From contig OX424561.1 in the NCBI GenBank assembly GCA_949152475.1, positions 28,080,481 to 28,144,480 of the forward strand: a DNA stretch of 64,000 nucleotides, in the 5' to 3' direction. The stretch comes from Terebella lapidaria. Its lineage: Eukaryota > Annelida > Polychaeta > Terebellida > Terebellidae. The position numbers were made by a program, and so were the translations under genes. Below, one piece after another: positions 31,041-40,789 of this stretch (within the stretch, counting starts at the first letter, position 1; each line of letters opens with the position of its first letter). Below the pieces are notes generated by a model. It saw only the letters and a program-made list of their open reading frames with translations, made no database searches and had not been told where the DNA came from.

Positions 31041-32195
31041 AACAATGGCCCTCGAACTCTGGCGGTGGATGTCGGCTGTGGACCCGGGCAGAGCACCCGA
31101 CCCCTAGGCCAGTTCTTTCAAAATGTCAGGGGCCTGGATGTTAGCGAGGCACAGGTTGGACAAGCCAGACAAGTCAAGGGATATGCAAATATCCAGTACA
31201 GGTTAGAAACGCTAACATCAATAAGTGTTCAATTACTCCAGTAATGGTGTACATTGGTATTGAGTTTGATATATCTCATCACATTCAGTGCTGCTAATTT
31301 CGACGACCTGGGTGTAAGCGACGAAAGTGCTGACCTTGTGACCAGCGCTCAAGCCGCTCATTGGTTCGAACCTATCACCGACTTCTACAAAGAGGTCGAC
31401 CGAGTTCTGAAAATGGCGTTCTTGCCATTTATGGATATGGTATGCCAAAAATGCTGAAAGACGAGCAGAAGTGGAAGGAATGTCGGATATTCCGTTGGAG
31501 GTGGGTAGCATACAGAGTGTATTTCTCCCCAGCAAAGCATAGAACATCGGATCGAATATGTTGTCTTCGATTTTGCCGTTGTCGTCACAGTTGTACCGAG
31601 ATGAGAGAGTTAAGGACTACTTGACTGATCGGCAGGCAATTGTTGAGAGGCATTACAGGGACTTCGTCCTGCCATAATGCAGGATGGAAACGGTATGTTC
31701 CCATACTCAAATGGGGAAAATCACTTTGTATGCTTTCAAAGACAGTGAATTTGACTCACAAATATGTCATTAGACTCATGTTGAAAATACAAATATAACG
31801 AGACCAAAATTTCCCGGTAGGTACGATGATATGGAAATAAAAAAGGACATGAGTTTGGCAGACTGCCTTGGGTTCCTGAGCAGCTGATCCTTCTACCGGG
31901 CATACCAGCAAGCTCACCCGGACAAACCCGACATCATCGAGGAGCTAGCGGACAGGTACAATTACAAATCTTGTAAACGTGTTTACGTCTTTATTATTGC
32001 ACTGTTTTCTTTTTGCGCATTAAATTTTGTGTTTGGCTTCGATATATCGTCCTCGTCGTTTACCACGTAATGAACGTAATAAGTTTCCATTGCAGGTGCC
32101 AATCAATTATAGGCTCTGGTGTCAATCGCCAGGATTATATGAGCACAATGAGTATTCCCGTGTTCCTGTTGGTGGGACGGAAGCCGAAGCAGTAG
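31041..32195 (+). pseudogene. SAM-dependent methyltransferase pseudogene
   Basis: Four exons keep their splice sites: 31041-31201, 31289-31692, 31821-31955 and 32096-32195. The first carries the SAM-binding motif VDVGCGPGQSTRPL and GLDVSEAQ. The second has ADLVTSAQAAHWFEPITDFY and KEVDRVLK. The third has MSLADCLGFLSS and AYQQAHPDKPDIIEELADR, and the last ends SIPVFLLVGRKPKQ. This order matches the type-11 methyltransferases related to DDB_G0268948 and yeast Crg1. Lesions: a lost base near 31415, at least one further shift before 31600, an extra base near 31675 and TGA at 31885 where the family has Trp. The N-terminal exon is missing. Confidence 0.85.
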
Positions 32196-32451
32196 ACCAT
32201 GACTGCGCATGTGCTACAATAATGGACTTATAATATGACGTGTAAACTATATGAAAAACGAGTGGTCGAAAGACAATGAAGAATTTTATTTCAGCGAGTA
32301 CATGTGCACACTCAGGTGTATGATGGTTCATATATCATTGTTTGTTGTTTTGTATTCTGTGATGTATTGCGGAGGGGGAGGGGGGGGGGTATTTGTGGTG
32401 TTACCATCATAAATCTCCAATAGCCGAAGCACAAAGATGCCAACCGTACAA

Positions 32452-32641
32452 ATAGGGCCTATAAGTCACGTGCCGTCACAGTATGATTATGGTGACCAAA
32501 AACATACCCCTATTGTGTTATCTGAGTAATTTGAGTTCTAAATGGAGTATTACTCATATTAAACAAAAGGTGTATGTACTGGGCGTATGTTTGTTGGTCA
32601 CCACAATCACACTGTGACGGCACGTGACTTACAGACCCTAT
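32452..32641. mobile_element. 190-bp palindromic MITE
   Basis: The left arm ATAGGGCCTATAAGTCACGT and the right arm (complement ATAGGGTCTGTAAGTCACGT) continue as inverted repeats for about 55 bp (gccgtcacagt, gattatggtgaccaa, aacata). The middle is AT-rich. No clear target duplication was found. Confidence 0.85.
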
Positions 32642-33486
32642 AACCCAGTTCAAATCCACAAAATGACGGGAGGGGTGGGGAGGAGGTAGATAAGTCTTTA
32701 CTTTGTTACTTTATAGGTTTTGTGATATTTGGAAATATCCCCGTGACGTCTAAGCAATCCATAATGTCAAGTGAAAAGATTTTGTAAATATTGTAAAAAT
32801 TGTCGCTTGGAGGTCGAAAAAACAGATTAGTTTGCAATTTTACTTGCCAGTTCTTTGTTCAACAGATGAAGATATTATATTACACTGTTGTGATACTATT
32901 GTATTTTTATATTTCTCTCACATTTACATCACCATTTATACCCATTGCTATAATACATTCCGAATACTGTATAATGAAAACAGTATGTGTGTAATCGATA
33001 AATTCGATTTTTATCAACGTTTTTTGTTATTGAAACATCGCTCACCGGGCACCTTGAATGTGAACACAAGGGGATACTGATGTTCATGCTTATGACTATC
33101 CTCTCTCTCTTCAAGTATAGGGTATCCATCAGATAGATTACATGTTCCTTTTCTTGAGTTTCGGCATAATTTTGAACCTGAATACCGATTTTCATCTGAG
33201 ATCAAGTTCGAGATTGCAAGAAAATGTACCACAAATTTCAAAGCTCTATAAACATGATAAATCCACATACATTCAGTGCCATTTGTTTCAAAATCACAAC
33301 CAACTGATAAGACCACAGGCCAATGCTGTCATAAGTTGACTCATTAACACATCATTACAAAAGTTCAATATTTCTTGATACAATAGGTTTTGTGTCGCCA
33401 ACGAAAAATGCCGTTTTCACCTTTCCATGCCACTGAAGGTCAAACTCAAGGTCATTGCCCAGAATTGGGCATTTTTCGTAAAAAAA
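32642..33486. other. Intergenic stretch without recognised features
   Basis: Only short overlapping ORFs on both strands occur (for example 32929-33195 and 33014-33316, minus). No family resemblance and no splice-consistent reading were found. Confidence 0.4.
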
Positions 33487-36400
33487 AAAATTAGCCCAAG
33501 GGCTAAGAAAGGTTACCGGACAATATATATTTTAGATATTAGTATTTTGTCCCATGACCTTGAAAAAAAGGTCATTCGTCAATTCAAGGACACAACAATA
33601 TTCGGCATATGTCATTTCTAGTATGTCCACAATTGATTCCTAAGCTGTAAAGTCAATAATAAGCGAGATATTAGCAATTATGTCCTGTGACCTTGAAAAT
33701 GAGGTCAAAGGTCGAATTCAGAATCATAGCAATATTCAGCATATATCATTTCCTATATGTTCATAATTGATTCCTAAGCTGTAAAGTCGATAATAAGCGA
33801 GCTATTAGCCATTTTGTCCTATGACCTTGAAAATTAGATCAAAGGTGAAGTTCAAGGTCATGACAATGTTCAGAATATATCATTTTCTATATGTCCACAA
33901 TTGATTGCTAAGCTGTAAAGTCGATAAAAAGTGAGATATTAGCAATTTCATTCTCTGACCTTGAAAATGAGGTCAAAGGTCAAATTCAAGGTCATGAGAA
34001 CATTCAGCATATATCATTTGTTATATGTCGACAATTGATTACCAAACTGTAAAGTGAATCATAAGCGAGATATTAGCCATTTTGTGCTGTGACCTTGAAA
34101 ATGAGGTGAAACGTCAAATTCAAGGTCATCAGAATATTCGGCATACCTGGTATATCATTTCTTATATGTCCACATTTGATTTCTAAGCTGTAAAGTCGAT
34201 AATAAGCGAGATAATAGTCATTTTGTGCTAATGACCTCGAAAATTAGGTCAAAGTTCAATTTCAAGGTCATCAGAGTATTTGACATATATCATTTCGTAT
34301 ATGTCCGCGATTGATTCCTAAGCTGTAAAGTCGATAATAAGCGAGATATTAGCCGCTCTGTGCTTTGACCTTGAAAATAAGGTCAAAGGTCACATTCAAG
34401 GTCATGAGAATATTCAGCTTATATCATTTCTTATATGTCCACAATTGATTTCCAAGCTGTAAAGTGAATAATAAGCAAGATATTAGCGATTTTGTGCTCT
34501 GACCTTGAAAATGAGGTCAAAGGTTAAATTCAAGGTCATCAGAATATTCGGCATATATCATTTCCTATATGGTCGATAATAAGCGAAATATTAGCCATTT
34601 TGTGCCCTGACCTTGAAAATGGGGTCAAAGGTCAAATTCAAGGTCATGAGAATATTCAGCATATATCACTTTCTATAGGTTCACAATTGATTCCCAAGCT
34701 GTAAAGTCAATAATAAGCGAGATATTGGTCATTTTGTGCTCTGACCTTGAAAATGTGTGTTAAACAGGCTAATTTGAGCACAAAATATGTCGCCAATCGG
34801 CCAATTTGGTTGCTATGGCAACCAAAATCGATTGGTGTCGGGATCTTACCATAAGATGTGTCTGTATAAAAAATATTAGAATCGGTTAAGATTTGCAATC
34901 TGTAGAGCGTTCACAAGAAAATCTCTACGGCAGACGCGACGGCGGCGCGACGGAGACAAATCCATAGTATCCGCCGAACTTCGTTCGGGGGATACAAATA
35001 GATTGTTCACAAGCCATGTGTGTTAAACAGGCTAATTTGAGCACAAAATATGTCGCCAATCGGCCAATTTGGTTGCTATGGCAACCGAAATCGATTGGTG
35101 TCGGGATCTTACCATAAGATGTGTCTGTATAAAAAATTATTAGAATCGGTTAAGATTTGCAACCTGTAGAGCGTTCACAAAAAAATCTTTACGGCGGACG
35201 CGGCGGACGCGGCGGCGGCGCGACGGAGACAAATCCATAGTATCCGCCGAACTTCGTTCGGGGGATACAATGAGGTCAAAGGTCAAAATCAACGTCATTA
35301 GAATATTCGGCATATATCATTTCCTATATGTCCACTATTTCTTCCTAAGCTGTAATGTCGATAATAAGTGAGATATTAGCCATTTTGCTCTGTGACCTTG
35401 AAAATGAGGTCAGAGGTCAAATTCAAGGTCACGAGAATATTCAGCATATATCATTTCCTATATGTCCACAATTGAACCCTAAGCTGTAAAATCGATAATA
35501 ATGTAAGTATCAATCTATTACTACCAATACAATCAGATTTTGATGATGCCAATAAGAAACGTAAAATATAACATTTTGCAATAGAAACAATGCCCGACCA
35601 AATAGTTTATAAGTGAGATATTAGCCATTTTTTGTCCTGTGACCTTGAAAATGAGGTCAAAGGTCAAATTCAAGGTTATCAGAATATTCGGCATATATCA
35701 TTTCCTATATGTCCACAATTGATTCCTAAGCTGTAAAGTCGATAATAAGCAAATATTAGACATTTTGTGCTCTGACCTTGAAACCAAGGTCAGAGAATTC
35801 AAGGTCACGAGAATATTCAGCACATATCATTTCCTTCATGTCCACAATTGATCCCTAAGTTGTAAAATCGATAATAAGTGAGATATTAACCATTTTGTCC
35901 TGTGACCTTGAAAATGAGGTCAAAGGTCCAATTCAAGGTCATCAGAATATTCGGCATATATCATTTCCTATATGTCCACAATTGATTCCTAAGCTGTAAA
36001 GTTGATTATAAGCGAGATATTAGATATTTTGTGCTCTGACCTTGAAACCGAGGTCAGAGGTCGAATTCAAGGTCACGAGAATATTCAGCATATATCATTT
36101 CCTATATGTCCACAATTGATTCCTAGTCTCTAATCTCAATATTAAGTGAAATATCAGGCAGAATGTGTCCCATTATAAAGCATAGGAGAATTTAACATGA
36201 GAAAGTCCCATTTGGGCCGAGTTTGGGCCCAAAATGGCCCACTTCGAGCGATTCAAGGGCAACGAAACTTATAAACATCGTAAGGGTACATATGAAGAGT
36301 GTTATGCATCAGTAAGAAAAAAAGTTATCGAACAGATTTTGAGAAAATGGCCGCCAAAGTCCAAAATCAGGCATTTTCCGTCAAAAACGGCCGCCATTTT

Positions 36401-36575
36401 GAAAAAAATGCGGAAATCAGAAAACTAAAAAAAACTTTCCTGGAAATATATTTAGGTATTTTTGTGCAAAATTTCAGAAAATTTGACCATGTACTTTAAA
36501 GATAAAAATGTAAACGGACGGACGACGGACGCAACGCCATGCCAATAGGTTATCGGACCATAGGTCCGGTAACCT
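33487..36575 (+). mobile_element. Sat133 satellite transposon, full-length copy (about 3.1 kb)
   Basis: Left end attagcccaagggctaagaa and ggttaccggacaat; then some 17 monomers of about 133 bp; then a right-hand unique domain (tcctagtctctaatctcaat, tataaagcataggagaattt, 'gaaaatggccgcc'). The right end is the hairpin ggttatcggacc-ata-ggtccggtaacc followed by TAAAAA at 36575. Two 240-250-bp elements are nested at 34756-35268, and a short foreign piece (aatgtaagtatcaat) lies at 35503-35608. No protein is encoded, so it depends on another element. Confidence 0.85.
34756..35268 (+). mobile_element. Two direct copies of a 240-250-bp hairpin-ended element nested in Sat133
   Basis: Units at 34756-34995 and 35019-35268 both start tgtgttaaacaggctaattt, contain gttgctatggcaacc and a GC-rich gacggcggcgcgacgg stretch, and end in the hairpin gtatccgccgaac-ttc-gttcgggggatac. 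They split a monomer between ccttgaaaatg and tgaggtcaaagg, leaving AATG on both sides. Confidence 0.85.
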
Positions 36576-38230
36576 AAAAACGGCCGCCATTTTGAAGCAA
36601 GCGATTCAATGGAAAATCGAAAAAAATACCACTTTGAGAGCTCTTCATAAGGAACATTTACACAAAATTTTCTGCGCCCACAGACGGAAGGATGGACGTC
36701 CAAACATTTCAACGCCAGGGGCTTTTCCTATGTTAAATTTCTATCTAATGTGCCGGAATTAGCCCCTAAAACAGCGAAAAATTAGCCCAAGGGCCAAAGA
36801 TAGGTTACCGGACAATGTTTAATATTTTGGATGTTAGCCAGGTCACTGGTTGAATTCAAGGTCAAGAGAATATTCAACATATATAATATTAAGCATATAT
36901 CATGTCCACAGATGATTGCTAAGCTGTAAATTCAATAATCAGAGAGATATTAGCAATTTTGTGCTGTGGCCATAGAAATGAAGGGGCAAAGGACAAATTC
37001 AAGGTCATCAAAATATTCAGTGTATATCATTTTATATATCATGTCCACAATTGATTCCCAAGCCATACAGTCAATAGAGGAGCAATGTAAGTATCAATAT
37101 AGCCAAATTTTGATGATTAAAATAACAAACGTATAATACAATTTGCAATAGAAACAAAACCCGACCAAACAGTTTAACAAAAGACGCACTGGCGTCATCA
37201 GGGGCAGACATGGTGCTAAATGTAGTTGTTTCTACTGTACACCTGATGGAATTAGTATACAACTGCCTAACAACCTATGAAAATACTTTAGAAATCCGAA
37301 ACAAACCCCATGGAATCGATATATTACAAGTACATAGGACGTAGCAAGATATGACGTAGCAAAATATGAGGCAGTTTGTCCTTGGACCTTGAAAATGAGG
37401 TCAGAGGTCAAATTCAAGGTCACGAGAATATTCAGCATATATCATTTCCTATATGTCCACAATTCATCCCTAAGCTGTAAAATCGATAATAAGTGAGATA
37501 TTAGCCATTTTGTCCTGTGACCTTGAAAATGAGGTCAAAGGTCAAATTCAAGGTCATGACAATAATCTGCATATATCATTTACTATATGTTCATAACTGA
37601 TTCCTAAGCTGTAAAGTCGATAACAAGCGGGATATTAGCCATTTTGTCATATGACCTTGAAAATGGGGTCAAAGGTCAAATTCAAGGTCATCCGAATATC
37701 CAGCATATATCATTTCCTATATACCCACAATTGATTCCTAAGCTGTAGAGTCGATAATAAGCGAGATATAAGCCATTTTGTGCTGACCTTGAAACTGAGG
37801 TCAAAGGTCAAATTCGAGGTCACGAGAATATTCAGCATATATCATTTCCTATATGTCCACAATTGATTCCTAGTCTCTAATCTCAATATTAAGTGAGATA
37901 TTAGGCATAATGTGTCCCATTATAAAGCATAGGAGAATTTAACATGGGAAAGTCCCATTTGGGCCGAGTTTGGGCCAAAATGGCCCACTTCGAGCGATTC
38001 AAGCGCAACGAAATTTATAGACATCATAGGAGTACATATGAGGAGTGTTATGTATCAAAAAGAAAAAAGTTACTGAACAGATTTTGAGAAAATGGCCGCC
38101 AAAGTCCAAAATCAGGCATTTTTCGTCGAAAACGGCCGCCAATTTGAAAAAAATGTGAAAATCAATGCGAAAATCAAAAAACTAAAAAATACCGAGATTA
38201 AATATTCTGATGGTCAAGTTGAAGGTCACC
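36576..38230 (+). mobile_element. Sat133 copy, partly interrupted
   Basis: The left end attagcccaagggccaaaga is at 36781. Monomers follow to about 37860, broken at 37080-37380 by the aatgtaagtatcaatat segment also seen at 35503. The right-hand domain (tcctagtctctaatctcaat, 'cgagcgattcaagcgc', 'gaaaatggccgcc') runs to about 38200. The terminal hairpin is absent here. 36580-36770 resembles the right-hand domain of an older copy into which the preceding element may have inserted. Confidence 0.7.
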
Positions 38231-39119
38231 AAACGAACCAACGTAATATGACTTTATGTAATGCTATACAAATCTAAGCACGACCAACATCAATATGCAT
38301 GAAGACGTCAATTTAGACATTTCGAGGTAAGCACAAACATGAAACATAAATCAAGTTCAAGGTCACCAATAGATCCATCATATCCCAACCTATAAAACAC
38401 CCCTGCTCCATGTACTCACGATTATTGACTGCACATGCCAATTGACAATTTCTGATCACCTTGAGGTTTACCACGCAATATCGTCTAGCTCTTTTCACAT
38501 GCGATTTGTCCCCAGATGCCAATTTGTGCACTTCGGCCCACATTCTGCCTACATTTCGGGCCTTTCGACATTCAGTGAAGCCCATAAGTACAATGTACTT
38601 CTCTCAAAATCGACATAATTTATCGTCCCAATTGGCCAAAAACGATTCAGTCCTCCACCCCCCCCCCCCCACCCCCAAATTTTACCCCCCCCCCCCCCCC
38701 CCCTAAAATTTTACTTTTTCCGCGTTTACTTATTCAACAGCTCTCGTCTATTGTTGAAGTTGAAAAGCATACATGAATCACAAAGGGTCATATGTGGACT
38801 AATTCATTTATACAGATGGTATGCATTGGCGCTGTGAATATGCGAACACCTGATTGTTATGGCCTATATTCAAGCATACAATGTCATACCTTAATGACTG
38901 TAATTTGATATAAACAATGACATGACATCACGACGTCACCAATACATGACACAACACAATACAAATTTCTACAAGTACGTTTAATGTTCAAACTATGGTA
39001 CTTGTCTCCTTAATGAACTTACGACTAAAAAATTATACACGTGTGTTAAAGTCACAATAAACTAGACGTCAAGGCCTAAAGATGCCTTGGAGGCATTTCG
39101 GTGTTAGGACTTATTCTTA
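38231..39119. other. Unrecognised stretch with C-rich tract
   Basis: 38231-38640 has no supported gene. 38650-38703 is dominated by poly-C runs. 38704-39119 is AT-rich with no recognised feature. Confidence 0.4.
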
Positions 39120-39985
39120 ATATTTAAAACATGTTCGCCATGGGCTCTACGACACATCGTTTCCTAGATATGGACGAAAAATGGAAAATGTCGACTCAGC
39201 AAAAAAACATTTCAGGTCAAGGTCAAAGTTCATCTGTAATACCCCTTAGACATGTTTGTCTAGAGCGAAGAGTCCGAAAACAACGTCCGTTTCGCTCTAT
39301 AATGCATTGTTTCCAAGATATCAACGGGTCACTGAGTCCAAAAATGACGTCCGTTTCGCTCTACGACTCACCGTTTCCGAGATATCGACGAAAACGAAAA
39401 ATGCCGACTCGGCAAAAAAATTTCAAGTCAAGGTCAAAGTTCATCCATAATACCCCTTGGACATATTTGTCTAGGGCGACGAGTCCGAAAATAACGTCCG
39501 TTTCGCTCTACAACACACCGTTTCCGAGATATCGACGAAAACGAAAAATGCGGACTCGACAAAAAAATTTCGGGTGAAGGTCATAGTTCATCCATAATAC
39601 CCCTTAGACATGTTTGTCTAGGGCGACGAGTCCGAAAATAACGTCCGTTTCGCTCTACGACGCTCCGTTTCCGAGATATCAACGAAAACAAAAAAATGCC
39701 GACTCGGCAAAAAAATTTCGGGTCAAGGTCAAAGTTCATCAATAATACCCCTCGAACATGTTTATCTAGGGCGACGAGTCCGAAAATAACGTCCGTTTCG
39801 CTCTACGACGCACTATTTCCGAGATATCGACAAAAACGAAAAATTCCGACTCGGCAAAAAAATTTCGGGTCAAGGTCAAAGTTCATCCATAATACCCCTT
39901 AGACATGTTTGTCTAGGGTGACGAGTCCAAAAATAACGTCCGTTTCGCTCTACGATGTACCGTTTCCGAGATATGCATGATGCCT
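39120..39985. repeat. 148-bp satellite array, about five copies
   Basis: The marker tttgtctagggcgacgag recurs at about 39255, 39466, 39610, 39759 and 39907, giving a period of about 147-149 bp. Other constant words are gaaaataacgtccgtttcgc, ccgtttccgagatatc and 'ggtcaaggtcaaagttcatc'. The 148-codon ORF across it is a product of the repeat. Confidence 0.9.
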
Positions 39986-40700
39986 CAAGGATGAATCAGC
40001 AGAAAATTATTTCGACCTCTAGGTCAAAGGTCGTTTGAGGTATCGATCCCAAAATCAAAAGGGTTCTTCCCTGGTGATATATAAACCTCCGTGCAAAATT
40101 CTGCAATTATTGCCTGAATATTTCTTGAATTATCGTCCGGAAACCAAGTTTTAAGATCAGCCTCGATTTCATCCTAGGACCTCACGGACCTCGGAGCCGG
40201 ATCAAAAAAAATAATACACCCTAGAGATGTTTGTCTAGGGCGACGAGTCCGAAAATAACGTCCGTTTCGCTCTACGATGCACGGTTTCTGAGATATGCAG
40301 GAAGCCTCAAGGATGAATCAGCAAAAAATTATTTTGACCTCTAGGTCAAAGGTCGTTTGACGGATCGATCCCAAAATCAATAGGGTTCTTCCCTGGTGGC
40401 ATATGAGCCTCCATGCAGAGTTCAGCAACTATTGCATAAATATTTTTCCAGTTATCGTCCGGAAACCAAGTCTCAAAATTAGCCTTGATTTCATCCTCAC
40501 GGACCTCACGGACCTCGGATCCGGCTCAAAAAGAATAGGGTTCTTCCACATATCATTTCTGACTTGTGGTGAAAATTTGACAAGGATCCGTCAAGGCAAT
40601 CTAAAGTTATCGTCCGGAAACCAAAAGTGGCGGAAGAAGAAGAAGAAGAAGAAGAAGAAGAAGAAAAAAAAAATTCTGCTAAAACCATAGCCTTTATGCC
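39986..40700. repeat. Satellite-derived repeat with two related halves and a GAA microsatellite
   Basis: 39990-40180 and 40300-40500 are two diverged copies sharing gacctctaggtcaaaggtcg, 'gggttcttccctgg' and 'cgtccggaaaccaag'. A 148-bp-type unit lies between them at about 40222-40290. 40629-40670 is a GAA microsatellite about 120 bases past the stop of the RNF216-like gene, probably in its 3' untranslated region or just beyond. Confidence 0.8.
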
Positions 40701-40789
40701 GAAATGCCTTAATAACGATCACTGTCCTTTTTGTACAGGTGTACAAACTCCACAGTTGTTGTACGATTGCAAATGTGTTCTCTATCTTA

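Noticed and set aside
31233-31588. Minus-strand frames of 104 and 67 codons
   Set aside because: They are antisense to the methyltransferase exon, whose plus-strand motifs are clear.
33487-36575. Firm assignment of Sat133 to Helitrons
   Set aside because: The right hairpin with CTAA fits, but the ends also match inversely and no TC left end or A/T insertion site can be demonstrated from these copies.
39131-39902. Frames of 148, 64 and 68 codons rich in Lys and Thr
   Set aside because: They follow the 148-bp satellite period and recur with it; they are not conserved proteins.
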